NCBI GenBank assembly: GCA_964016885.1
Contig: OZ024744.1
Span: 117,859,605 to 117,923,604 of the forward strand
DNA length: 64,000 bases
Source of the DNA: Eledone cirrhosa
Lineage: Eukaryota > Mollusca > Cephalopoda > Octopoda > Eledonidae
Direction of reading: 5' to 3'
The position numbers and the translations under genes are program-made. Shown in pieces: positions 1 to 9,298 of this stretch. Numbering within the stretch: position 1 is the stretch's first letter; each line of letters starts with the position of its first letter. The notes under the pieces are model-generated. The model saw nothing but the letters and a program-made list of their open reading frames with translations. It was not told the DNA's origin and made no database searches.

Positions 1-367
1 TCTGCTCGTTATAAATATAGTTAAACGAGAGACTTGATTAGCTTCATCTCACAAATTGGTTATGTAGCAACGTAATTAACATATTAACAAACTCAAGTGA
101 ATTATGAAGAATTTTTCTTTATCATGATTTCATGCAGAGAATATCTCTACGCAGGATGTTCAGGTCAATGGTTATGTGAGAATGCCACTTATTTTCAGTT
201 AGTTAAACCAAAAGTCACGTCAGCAATCACTTAGATTGTGACTTTTAGCGTAACTATTTGTAAAATATGTGACATTAACCAAATTACTCTGTTCAAAGAA
301 CTTCAGAATGGTAAATAAATGTTAACAGAGAACCAAGATTTGTAATCAGAATTTATCTTGTCAGATT
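1..367. other. AT-rich sequence, no feature seen
   Basis: No reading frame with recognisable content, no repeat unit and no RNA-like fold was noticed here. The base composition is AT-rich, like the rest of the non-repetitive DNA in this window. Confidence 0.5.
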
Positions 368-604
368 AACCCTTTTGATACAAGCACAGCCAAAACCAGC
401 TCTGGTTCTATCAAATAAAAGCACCCATTATAAAGAGTTCCTATTAACCCTTTAGTTACCAACCCAGCCAAAACCAGCTCTGGTTTTATGAAATAAAACC
501 ATTCATTATAAAGAGTTCCTATTTAACCCTTTAGTTACCAACCCAGCCAAAACCAGTTCTGGTGCTGTGAAACATATCCACCCTTTTTAAAGGGTTCTTA
601 TTTT
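368..604. repeat. 78-bp tandem repeat, three copies
   Basis: Three consecutive units start at about 368, 446 and 525. Each begins 'aaccctttagttaccaaccc' or a close variant, continues with 'agccaaaaccagctctggtt', and ends with 'ataaagagttcctatt'. The third copy diverges in its second half. This is a small diverged minisatellite; I do not recognise the source element. Confidence 0.85.
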
Positions 605-1376
605 TTAATCTTCCAACATAATTTGTATAATTTATAAGAACTATATAAGCATATATCAATTTCATCATCTTAATCATTCACCGTTTCCACCTTCGGCAAA
701 TTGCAAACTAACATGACTTCTACCCTGAATTATACCCTCCCTACACACCAGACACTTTACAAACATTGTCTCACCAACACCTCACTGGTCTACCCCTATT
801 TCTTCTACCCTGAATTCTACCCACCATGTTTTAGAAAGACCATTTTGTCAATGTTTTACCTGACCAAAGATCTTCAGGACTTTGTTTTTGATAATACACA
901 GGAACTAGTTTAGCAGCTTCTAGGAGAGCCAGAGTTTTTATAGTCAAGTAGTTTGTGGTTTGTCATGAACCTCTTAATATAGTTTTGAAAAGTCTAGATT
1001 TTACTAATCCTGGACGAGATCCAGTTCACACATTCAAGACAATAAGTAACAAGATAAAGGAGATACAAGTCTTAGGTTTTACATTTGATTTAAAATTTGG
1101 ATCAGTTTTCAGGTAAAAAATTCCTCACTTTTCTTAAAATCTACCACCCTAAACCTATTCTGTGACAAACTGCAGCAGAACTATCATTCGTGCTTGACAG
1201 ATTATGGCCTAGAGAGACACACTCTCGAATTTGTATGGGTTTATGATATATTGTAAGGTGTAATTTTGATAAATCTCACAAAATGTTTCAATTATTAACT
1301 TAAAAATTGTGTATTTTGTTAGAAATACAATCATGAGAGTAATAAATGCTTCAGTATTTGTTCTGACTCTCTAGGC
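605..1376. other. Unannotated AT-rich stretch
   Basis: The only reading frame of any length (701-913, 70 codons) has no homologue I recognise, starts without context and is not flanked by convincing splice sites. I regard it as chance. No repeat was recognised. Confidence 0.45.
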
Positions 1377-1666
1377 CAGGCATGGGCAACCTTTTTCGAG
1401 AAGCGGGTCACATGAGATATGCTTCATCATCAGGTGGGTCGCAAGTGCTAATTTACATTCGTGCCCACATTAAAAAAAGGGTGGTAACTCAGGTTGTTTT
1501 GATTTGTTTCATCAGAATCCGTACACGTTGTTTTCCTCCATTGTAAAAATGATATAAAGATGAATTACGACTGAAAAGTTGGGGTAAAAAAATCAGAAAG
1601 ATTTCACTTAGGTGACTTAGGCGAGCCATTCAGAAAGCTTCGTGGGCCGCAGGTTGCCCATGACTG
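1377..1666. mobile_element. hAT-like MITE (non-autonomous DNA transposon)
   Basis: The 290-bp element begins 'caggcatgggcaacct' and ends with the near-perfect reverse complement 'aggttgcccatgactg', giving roughly 16-bp terminal inverted repeats. The type 'CAGGCATGGGCAA...' is common in hAT-family MITEs of animals. The flanks at 1369-1376 (ctctaggc) and 1667-1674 (atctagac) agree at 6 of 8 positions, as expected for an aged 8-bp hAT target duplication with a central TA. It has no coding capacity, so it would depend on a transposase from elsewhere. The superfamily call rests on the TIR and the 8-bp duplication only. Confidence 0.75.
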
Positions 1667-1829
1667 ATCTAGACTGAGTTCAAATTTTGATGGTGTCAAC
1701 TTTGACTTTATTTTTTGAGAGTCGATAAATAAAGTTTTTCTTCAGAGGGCAGTTGATTCATGGAATTGATAAAGTGCTGGATTAAATATTTTGTTATATC
1801 TACTATGGCTCTCTGAGTTCAAATTTCAG

Positions 1830-2060
1830 CTTTCTTCTGCCAAGTGTTGGGACTGACAGATAGTATCAACAATAGAAACACCAATGGAAACATTGTTTCC
1901 TTGGTCTGATCTGATGATCAGCTCCTTTCTTCTGCCAGGAGTTGGGACTGACAGATAGTATCAGTGTTTCCTTGGTCTGATCTGATGATCAGCTCCTTTC
2001 TTCTGCCAGGAGTTGGGACTGACAGATAGTATCAGTGTTTCCTTGGTCTGATCTGATAGG
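1830..2060. repeat. 71-bp tandem repeat, three copies
   Basis: Units start at 1830, 1925 and 1996 with 'ctttcttctgccaggagttg' and end with 'ccttggtctgatctgatgat'. The last two units are 71 bp and almost identical. The first is 95 bp because it carries about 24 extra bases ('caacaatagaaacacc...'). The array is young and unrecognised. Confidence 0.88.
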
Positions 2061-2485
2061 TCAAAAGACCGCTATATGTAAGTAGAGCTTCTTAAGTTGA
2101 ATGGTTCTGGGTTGCTGTTTTTAGCGGTCCTTTGATCCAATCACACCACCATGGGCTGTATAACACGCATGTTTTCTCTTTTCACCATGTGCATTTTTTA
2201 GTTACCTAATATGTTTTTAGATATTGTGGTCCACCTGCTGACGAGTCCTCTACAATATGGAATCTAGTTTTTGTGGTGAAGCATGCTATAGTGTTATAGT
2301 TATAAACGGATGGTTTGTACATTTTAGTTTATTCTTTTAATTGATCTGTATTCTCCTTTCCTTTTGTAGACTCTGGTGGTTTTCTATCCCCCATTATTAA
2401 ACACTCCTCTTTGTGTATTTCTCTATATATACTGTCTGATAAAGAGCCTGGAATCCTTGAGCTCATTAAATTATAGGGGATTAAC
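2061..2485. other. Unannotated stretch
   Basis: No gene or repeat recognised. A 7-bp inverted pair (atattgt / acaatat) brackets 'ctgacga' near 2220-2260, but the other conserved parts of a hammerhead ribozyme are missing. Confidence 0.4.
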
Positions 2486-2544
2486 GTGTATATATATATA
2501 TACACACACACACACATATACATACACACGCACGCACGCGCGTG
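2486..2544. repeat. (TA)n(CA)n(CGCA)n microsatellite
   Basis: An alternating purine-pyrimidine tract runs from TA to CA to CGCA dinucleotides and ends 'gcgcgtg'. Short reading frames across it on both strands are composition artefacts. Confidence 0.9.
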
Positions 2545-2697
2545 AAAATTTCATAGGCCGACTATGATGGGAAAAGAGTTTCCAAACCAATATCAACAAC
2601 ATACATTACATACAGATACTCCAAAACTATCTTTATTTTTCTCTTTACTGTCATCCCATTTTTATCAAAAGACATGAATCTTACACCTCATTAACCT

Positions 2698-2718
2698 CAC
2701 CACCACCACCACCACCAG
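2698..2718. repeat. (CAC)n trinucleotide tract
   Basis: Seven consecutive cac triplets in otherwise unremarkable DNA between 2545 and 2955. Confidence 0.85.
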
Positions 2719-2955
2719 AGGAACACCCAAGTTAATCTTTAATATAGAAGATTGTTGAAGTTATTCTTTATAAATTTAAGATTCAGCTATAAGAAAAGAA
2801 TTTGAAAAACATCTGGCCATTATATTCACCAAAGGTTGTCTATTGAAATGGAACCTGCAGGAGGGCACTTTTACAACCCCTTTCTAAAACACTCCTTAAA
2901 CACCCCAACTCCACTCTCAATCAATTATCTTGTTTTTACCACTCACTATTTTCTA

Positions 2956-3143
2956 CGGTGGATTGGCAGTATCGGTAGAGGGTCGGACGCCATGCTTTCC
3001 AGCATAGTTACGTCCCTTTACGATCTGAGTTCAAATCCCGCCGAGGTTGACTTTGCCTTTCATCCTTACGGGGTCGATAAAATAAAGTACCAGTAATGCA
3101 CTGGGTAATTGCTGGCCTTGTGCCTAAAGTAGAAACAACTATT
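2956..3143 (+). mobile_element. tRNA-derived cephalopod SINE, near full length
   Basis: The head 'cggtggattggcagtatcgg' contains a pol III A box (tggcagtatcgg) and 'gagttcaaatccc' is the B box. The body follows (tttgcctttcatcc, ggggtcgataaa, aaagtaccag) and the copy ends 'gccttgtgcctaaagtagaa'. This order matches tRNA-related SINEs known from octopus and squid. It is the most complete copy of this SINE family in the window and serves as the reference for the others. A short reading frame across it is not a gene. Confidence 0.9.
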
Positions 3144-3330
3144 TTCTGTATAAATATGCTTTAATTCCTTTAAATCTTCATCAATACTCCTTCACTCCCA
3201 CACTCATTAACACTGCCACCCCACCCTCCAGACACACCCAAATCTCTCTTATATATAGTCAAACATCACAACACAACCTGATCTCAGTTTGACAATGTTC
3301 TATATATATTTATATATATAAATATGTGTA

Positions 3331-3441
3331 TACACACACACACACAGACACAGACACACACAGACACAGACAGACAGACACACACACACACACAGAGACA
3401 CACACACACAGACACACACACACACACACAGACACACACAC
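3331..3441. repeat. CA / GACA microsatellite
   Basis: About 110 bp of cacaca mixed with gacaca and gacagaca. It resembles in composition the large 20-bp satellite at 30262-63202 but lacks the 'ctgatatac' half of that unit. Confidence 0.9.
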
Positions 3442-3548
3442 CAGTAGTAGTGAAAGTGCAATTAATTTTCTTAATGAGTGTTTACATTTCGTTATCAGTT
3501 CTTTATGCTTAGTTGCATTAATAAAATTATCACGGGTGTGTTTTTAAT

Positions 3549-3858
3549 ATAACACACACGCATATACTTGCACACACATATACACACTCACATATATACT
3601 CTCACATACACACACACATTCATTCTTTCACATTAACTGATACACACAAACACACAACTTACACACACATAAACACTCAGACACACATGCACACATACAA
3701 ACAAAGACACCCATGCAAACATGCACACACACTTTCACACATACACATTCATACATGCTTTAGCACACACACACAATCACACACATACATACACAGTCAC
3801 ACTCAGACACAATCACACACACACCTATCACTCACCCACCTCACACACTCGCACAAGA
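3549..3858. repeat. Degenerate CA-rich tract
   Basis: About 300 bp of imperfect acacac, atacac and tcacac runs up to the edge of the transposon at 3864. His/Thr-rich reading frames through it are composition artefacts. Confidence 0.85.
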
Positions 3859-3863
3859 ATATA

Positions 3864-4802
3864 CATTCGAGTCCGCTTAAGAGTATACCCTCGGGAATGG
3901 AAAATAGTATACTCTTAACCGGACTAAGTAAAAATATTCCATAGTATTATTATTTTGAGTCTTTCAATGATTAAAAATCACTTTATTATCGTTTAAAATG
4001 CATTTATAAGTAAAAAAAGTGAGTTACACCAAAAAATTTAACAAGAATTATTGCAAATTATAGATAAATTAAGCAATATTTCAACATATTGGTATACAAT
4101 TTTTATTTCCTAAAAATAGCCCAAAATGCTTTTTTGCACTCGATTGCTTGCAATTTTTTTTTCAATCAATTCCTTCGATCTCAGACGGAGTATAATTTTC
4201 AAAATGTTCAAACGATTGCATCATATAGGACCGTACAGTGGTGAACAAAGTATTCCTTCTTTTCCAGAGATCTAAAATATTGATAAATGATTAAAGTTAT
4301 GTTAGGTACCTATGCATATTCATATTATAAATATAAAAATAATACATACTAACCTTTGAGTAATGGATAAAGCAGAGCGTTTCAAAGACATTTTTATGAC
4401 ACAATAAATTATTATTTTTGTATTTGCATATATTAAACTTTAAATTGCTTTTAGAATGGTGTATAAATGACATTATCGCATTTCATTTTGAATTGTTTTA
4501 AAATGGTTATGTTACATTATAAGCCCAATTTACTTTACCGTATTCATTATACTCTTATTCTTGTGGCCAATAAATGAAATAAATGAAATCATTATACTCT
4601 TATTCGGACTAAATTATATAGAAAATATATAAACAGGAATTGATTATGCTATACTCTTATGCGAACTATACTCTTATCCGATATACTCTTAAGCGGACCC
4701 ATGCACTGAACAAAACATAGTACATAAATTCGGGAATTGATTATGCTATACTCTTAAGCAGCCTATACTCTTAGCCAATATATTCTTAAGCGGACTGGAC
4801 TG
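3864..4802. mobile_element. pogo/Tigger-like DNA transposon, non-autonomous, with subterminal repeats
   Basis: The left end 'cattcgagtccgcttaagag' matches the reverse complement of the right end (cagtccagtccgcttaagaa) with three differences over 24 bases. Both ends abut TA (3862-3863 and 4803-4804), the target duplication of Tc1/mariner/pogo elements, and 'CAGT..' is a typical pogo/Tigger terminus. The interior is very AT-rich. The motif tatactctta-nn-cgg(a/c)c recurs about eight times near both ends, in both orientations (about 3875, 3910, 4548, 4590, 4649, 4665, 4680, 4750 and 4765). On the minus strand, about 4285-4125 gives a weak reading ending 'QKSILGYF', which could be the C-terminal tail of a decayed pogo transposase; that part is speculative. 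Length is 939 bp, far below an autonomous element. Confidence 0.72.
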
Positions 4803-4902
4803 TATATGTATATATGTATAGTTTATCTGCTTGTCTATCTTTGTATTGAAACAATTCCTCAAGTATGAAATCATTCATAAACGGCAAGTCGGAATATCAA
4901 AT

Positions 4903-5465
4903 TCATCATCATCATCATCATCATCATCGTTTAACGTCCATATTCCACGCTTGCATGGGTTTTCTAATATTTTCTCTGCTGTCATCATCATCATCATTGT
5001 TTTAGCATCCACTTTCCTTGTTAGCAGGGGTTAGACAGGTCTACATAGACCAAGTCAGTACTGAAGTGGGGTACTGATCTCCCAGACAAACCAGGGATCT
5101 GTCTATCACCTATATTCCCAGCAGGGGTTAGACAGGTCTACATAGACCAAGTCAGTACTGAAGTGGGGTACTGATCTCCCAGACAAGGCAGGAGGTCAGT
5201 AACTCATTTATGTATGGTCTCATGTTCTACCAAGTCCACTGGTGAGGTTGTCATGTCTCCCTTTGTTTGGCAAGCTTTCTACAGCTAGATGTCCTTCCTA
5301 TCACCAACCACTTTACAGTGTGGACTGGGTGTGTTTATTGTGTAGACCACCAACACGAGGTTCTTTAACACAACTTAGAGGTCCTCCCAACTCTTTGTTT
5401 GGCAAGCTATCTACTGCTGGATGCCCTTCCTACCACCAACCACTTCACAAGGGGACAGCAGCTAG
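4903..5465 (-). repeat. LINE B-type 3' tail repeats, two or three joined copies
   Basis: The stretch starts (atc)n-cgtttaacgtcc, the reverse complement of the (GAT)n tail, at 4903. A second tail start lies at 4984 (tcatcatcatcattgtttta). Inside is a 98-bp-spaced direct duplication (5022-5096 and 5120-5195, 'agcaggggttagacaggtct'), then two copies of 'ggatgcccttcctaccacca', which is typical of this tail. I read it as 3'-end fragments of the LINE described at 14140-15899, rearranged by local duplication. Confidence 0.7.
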
Positions 5466-5696
5466 GAGTGTGTGTGGGGAAGGAGCCTGTGGTGTGTGTA
5501 GTTAGGGTTGTGGTGGTGGTGTTGAGGGTAGTTGTTTGTGAGCTTTAGTGGAAGAGAGTGGTTGGGTATAGTATGTTGCATGATCTTTAGTCATTTCTGT
5601 TGTGAGATTTAGTTCTTAAAGTCAGCCTTCACAACCTCCTCTTGCTGAGTCTTCCACGGGTCCCAGCAACTGGACTTTCTCTACATATCTTTAGCA

Positions 5697-6106
5697 GCTG
5701 TTAATTATTAACTCAAAAGTTGTCTCTGTCTCTATGTATTGACATTTCCCAGAGAATGGTTGCTTTGTCATTCTATGACACTTTTTCTGGTGTGTGTTTG
5801 TACCATCTGTTTTCTGTTGGTATTTCATAATGCTGGCATAATTTCCAGTGTATGAAGGTCCCAACTCTGCCTGTGGATATATTCTTTTTTGGCTAGAGTT
5901 GGACATCCAGAGACTATGTGGTTGATTATTTCTTCCCTATTTCCACATATTCTACAGCTACTTATTGTGCTTTATTTCATTATATACTTGTGGTAGTTTC
6001 TGTTAGGTAGACTCTGGTCCTGTGCTGCAATTAGAAATCCTTCCATCTCAGCTTTTAGTCCGGTACTTCGGGGCCAGTTTTGTGTTTTCTTTGTCTACTT
6101 CCTTAG
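5697..6106 (-). pseudogene. LINE A-type C-terminal coding remnant
   Basis: Read on the minus strand with frame changes, the sequence gives 'STGLKAEMEGFLIAAQDQSL', then 'CRICGNREEIINHIVSGC', then 'IHWKLCQHYEIPTENRWYKH'. This is the conserved Cys/His knuckle and following block at the C-terminus of a non-LTR retrotransposon polyprotein, seen in better condition at 7517-8089. Several stops and frameshifts make it dead. It ends at an inverted-repeat junction (6107-6182), beyond which the upstream part of the same coding region appears on the other strand. Confidence 0.75.
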
Positions 6107-6182
6107 GTCTTTCATAATTTCTGTTGTTTTTTCTTTGAGGAAAAATGAAAACAAAAAATAAACAACAGAAATTGTGAAAGAC
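6107..6182. repeat. Imperfect palindrome at a LINE inversion junction
   Basis: Arms 6107-6128 and 6161-6182 are reverse complements with one mismatch over 22 bases, separated by a 32-bp AT-rich spacer. Both arms encode the same LINE A residues, TEI(M/V)KD, when read outward. Confidence 0.8.
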
Positions 6183-6262
6183 ATAAAATTTAAGTTGAAA
6201 ACTGACCTCCAGAATGCCATCTTAAAACAAAGGCAAGAGAAATCCGTACATGGCTAATACCC
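6161..6262 (+). pseudogene. LINE A-type coding remnant, inverted relative to 5697-6106
   Basis: The plus strand reads 'TEIVKDIKFKLKTDLQNAIL' followed by 'KQRQEKSVHG', a stop, and 'YPKK'. It lines up with 'KKELLQKLAKKWQEKPLYGK' in the LINE A fragment at 8933-9298. Only about 34 codons remain before a SINE begins. Confidence 0.6.
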
Positions 6263-6458
6263 CAAAAAGCACCATGCTTTGTAATATAGAGTTATGGCTA
6301 TTTACGTTCTGAGTTCAAATCCCACTGAGGTTAGCTTTGCCTTTCATCATTACAGGGTCGATAAATAAAGTACCAGTAACGCACTGGGGTTGATTTAATT
6401 GACTTTCCTCTCCCCACAAATTACTGGCCTTGTGCCTAAATCAGAAACCATTATTGTT
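6263..6458 (+). mobile_element. tRNA-derived SINE, head damaged
   Basis: B box 'gagttcaaatcccac', then 'tttgcctttcatcattacag', 'aaagtaccag' and 'ggccttgtgcctaaatcaga'. The A-box half is replaced or heavily diverged ('accatgctttgtaatataga'). Confidence 0.82.
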
Positions 6459-6468
6459 ATCATTAGGG

Positions 6469-6620
6469 CGGTGGATTAGCAGAATTGGTATATTCTGTAC
6501 TGGTCATAGTTTTTGGTGAGGTTTTTCTTGCTTGATGCCCTTACTATTACCAACAACTTTACAGTGTATACTGGGTGTATTTTATCAGGGCACCAGCACT
6601 AGGGAGGTTGTCTGACCATA
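6469..6620 (+). repeat. SINE head joined to LINE-tail fragment
   Basis: A new SINE head (gcggtggattagcagaattg) begins at 6469 but breaks off after about 35 bp. Sequence related to the LINE B 3' tail follows ('gatgcccttactattaccaa', 'actttacagtgtatactggg'). Whether this is a chimeric SINE or two overlapping insertions cannot be decided from one copy. Confidence 0.5.
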
Positions 6621-6700
6621 CTTAAGGCTCCTCTCTACCATGTCAGTTTTTATTCAGAGAAATTGCTTTTATTAGGTTGCATTCACAGACTTATGGAGTC

Positions 6701-6896
6701 CATGTCTACCCCATGTAGTCTTATATAGTTGGAGTGACAGCTCTCCTAGACAAGCTGTCTTCTCCATGTCTACCCCATGTAGTCTTATATAGTTGGAGTG
6801 ACAGCTCTCCTAGACAAGCTGTCTTCTCCATGTCTACCCCATGTAGTCTTATATAGTTGGAGTGACAGCTCTCCTAGACAAGCTGTCTTCTCCATG
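6701..6896. repeat. 64-bp tandem repeat, three copies
   Basis: Units start at 6701, 6765 and 6829 with 'catgtctaccccatgtagtc' and contain 'gttggagtgacagctctcct'. The copies are nearly identical, so the expansion is recent. The source is not recognised. Confidence 0.92.
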
Positions 6897-7129
6897 TCAC
6901 ACTACAGTTACAACTATATCATAAGCTTGATACATGTACACATCTGTTTACGATCATATTTACAACAGAATGATAGTCAATCATATAAGAGTGATCAATT
7001 ATTTATAGCTTACATAATTATGGAATATAAATTAATAGTGTTAAGTAAAAAAAATTACATAGATGATTATCTTTCTCACAGCGATTGTGTTCTCAATATG
7101 TGTGCTGTACCAGTTAAAACAAGTTTTTT

Positions 7130-7355
7130 GCGGGGTGTAAGCCAGGGATAATTCTAAAATACTTATCTGTTCCTTTTTTGGTCATTCCTAGTGCTCCTAC
7201 AATCACTGGTATTGTAACCACCTTCAGGTGCCACAGTTTTTCAATTTCAAAGAGCAAATGTTTATATTTTCTAAGCTAGTCAAATTCTTTGATCATATGG
7301 GATACTCATATCAATTAATAAACACTTATTTTGGTCTTTTACAATAATATCCAGT
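7130..7355 (-). pseudogene. LINE A-related C-terminal remnant (second subfamily)
   Basis: The minus strand reads 'NKCLLIDMSIPYDQRI', a damaged patch, then 'FEIEKLWHLKVVTIPVIVGA' and 'LGMTKKGTDKYFRIIPG'. This parallels 'DMSVPIDKNV..EIGKMWKLRTKTIPVVVGALG' at 7517-8089 but is clearly a different, older subfamily. Stops and frame changes interrupt it. Confidence 0.72.
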
Positions 7356-7371
7356 CTGTTTTTGTTTTGTT

Positions 7372-7412
7372 TTTATTGTTATTGTTATTATTATTATCAT
7401 TATTATTATTTA
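7372..7412. repeat. (ATT)n microsatellite
   Basis: A run of att/tta triplets with single interruptions. Confidence 0.8.
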
Positions 7413-7516
7413 TCCTACTTTATGTTCATACGAGTTATCACCAAGTCACAACCAGTGACCTCAAGAGACAAGGTCTGTGATGTTAAAGAAAGAACACACA
7501 CACACACATACATGTA

Positions 7517-8089
7517 TCTTTAGGTGTTTAGACTTGATATTGACAGAATCTTCTTTAGTATATGGGCAGTTCCCATTAGTACTATATTTTGTATTTCTTC
7601 TATACGTGGGTTTCTTGGGATTTGGGATAAGTAATCATTAGACCCCTTTGGTATCATTCCTAGAGCGCCTACAACCACTGGTATTGTTTTGGTTCTCAAC
7701 TTCCACATTTTTCCAATTTCTATCTCCAGGTCCTTATACTTGCTCAATTTTTCAAATGTTTTTATAGATACATTCTTGTCTATTGGAACGGACATATCAA
7801 TTAGCAGGCATACCCTCTTTTTAAATGCCTTCAGTATTATAACGGGTCTATTTGCATCTATTTTTCAGTCTATTTGGATGCTAAAGTTCCACAAGATTGA
7901 GATGTGATCTTTTTCAAGTATGGGAGGTGGTTGATGCTCCCACCAATTCTTTTGATGGGGCAGGTCAAAATGCTTACACATACCCAATGTATGTATTGTG
8001 TAGCTCTGTCGTGCCTGTTCAGGTATTCAGTTGGAGCTATAGGACTGCGCATCAAAATTATATGGTCAATGGTCTCTGGTTGTTTTTTG
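7517..8089 (-). pseudogene. LINE A C-terminus, the part downstream of the LINE B insertion
   Basis: Read on the minus strand from 8089, the sequence begins 'KKQPETIDHII', then 'APTEYLNRHDRATQYIHW', then after a frame change 'RPVIILKAFKKRVCLLID', and 'MSVPIDKNVSIKTFEKLSKY' through 'RTKTIPVVVGALGMIPKG' to 'IVLMGTAHILKKILSI' and a stop near 7520. This is the C-terminal region after the reverse transcriptase in a family of animal non-LTR retrotransposons; its biochemical role is unknown to me. The final 91 codons (7520-7795) are uninterrupted. The upstream continuation is not adjacent: it lies at 8933-9298 beyond the LINE B insertion. Confidence 0.85.
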
Positions 8090-8928
8090 AAAGGCAGACT
8101 GTATGATGCTTGTATACTAACAGCAATGTTACATGGTAGTGAGACATGGGCATTGTGTGCAGAGGACCTGTGCAGACTGGAAAGGAACGAAGCATGCATG
8201 CTCCGTTGGATGTGTAATAGTAATATACACGAACGGCAAAACATAAATGAACTAAGTGAGAAATTAGGAATAAGAGGGATCAGATGCTGTTTAATTGAGA
8301 GAAGATTACGTTGGTATGGTCATGCGATGTACATGAAAGATGACAGCTGCATAAAATATTGCAGGGTGATCAAAATTGATGGAAGTTACGGAGTAGGTAG
8401 ACCCAAAAAAACTTGGGACGATTTGATAAATTCCGACCTTACATACTTGCACCTCTCTAAGACAATGTCACAGGACCGAGATCTTTGATGCCATGCAGTA
8501 ATACAGAAGACACGCCTTGCCAATGTACAAAGCAAAACCTACAGTCAGTAGGCACCTCTTAACCAAATATACACCCCAACTCACTACCCCTACTCCACCC
8601 TTCCACTCCCACCAACACCACCCTTTCTCTGTAAATTTATGTTGGTACCACAACATCCAGTCCAAACTAATGAAGTTGTGTAGGTGTCACAACAAAAAAA
8701 AAACACAGTCCACGCTGTAATGTGGCCATGTAGGTAACACGGTAAAAACCTCCCAGTCCACACTGTCAATGTGGTTGGTGTTAGGAAGGGCATCCAGCAG
8801 TAGAAAACCTGTCAGACAGTCCTATACGAGCGAGACAACCAATCTTGCCTCAAGTGGGACAATTCCCATCTAAACCCATGCTAGCGTGGAAGATAGACAT
8901 TAAACAATGATGATGATGATGATGACGG
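8090..8928 (+). pseudogene. LINE B C-terminus plus complete 3' UTR and (GAT)n tail
   Basis: From 8090 the plus strand encodes 'GRLYDACILTAMLHGSETWA', 'LCAEDLCRLERNEACMLRW', 'RRLRWYGHAMYMKDDSCI' and 'GRPKKTWDDLINSDLTYLHL', stopping at 8488. This is the common C-terminal block of a non-LTR retrotransposon whose RT is preserved at 14140-15899. An apparent extension of the frame upstream to 7904 is antisense LINE A sequence and not part of this gene. The 3' UTR (8489-8928) ends 'cattaaaca' plus (atg)n. The copy is 5'-truncated at the C-terminal block, as is usual for target-primed insertion. Confidence 0.85.
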
Positions 8929-8932
8929 CATA

Positions 8933-9298
8933 ATGGGTTGCATCCATTTTTTATTATGTTGGCTTGATAATTTTTTGTTGGCAGACACTGATCTTGTGCT
9001 GACAAAATCAGTCCTTCGGTCTCCGATTTCAGCCAACCACTGATGGGTTAAAGTTTTGTCAACATCAGGATTGTTAGCTCTTTCTGGGTATTTTCCATAC
9101 AGAGGCTTTTCTTGCCATTTCTTAGCCAGTTTCTGTAGCAGTTCTTTCTTTGCAGTTACTTTTACCTGCTTTGCTTTTTCTGTGTTTTCCATTTCAGCAG
9201 TAAAGGGAGCTTCTGAAATTTGTAGTTCATTACTGTATCTTTGTGCATCTTTTGTAATGGAGTATAATCTTTTGATGCTTTCGTGTTTCAAAACAAGT
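8933..9298 (-). pseudogene. LINE A coding fragment upstream of the LINE B insertion
   Basis: The minus strand reads 'MIKLVLKHESIKRLYSITKD', 'KKELLQKLAKKWQEKPLYGK', 'YPERANNPDVDKTLTHQWL', and in another frame 'KSETEGLILSAQDQCLPTKN' and 'YQANIIKNGCNPLCR'. The last residues are where the Cys/His knuckle begins, and the knuckle resumes at 8089 ('KKQPETIDHII'). At its N-terminal edge the fragment runs in frame into the 51-bp minisatellite. It is therefore both the broken half of the LINE A copy and the seed of that array. Confidence 0.82.

Noticed and set aside
701..913. 70-codon frame as a small gene
   Set aside because: No recognised domain, no supporting context, and length within chance expectation.
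2220..2265. Hammerhead ribozyme ('ctgacgag' within an inverted repeat)
   Set aside because: The second conserved core (GAAA and cleavage site) is not present at a compatible place.
7904..8488. 194-codon plus-strand frame as one gene
   Set aside because: The first third is antisense LINE A and the rest is LINE B; it is a chance fusion across an insertion boundary.
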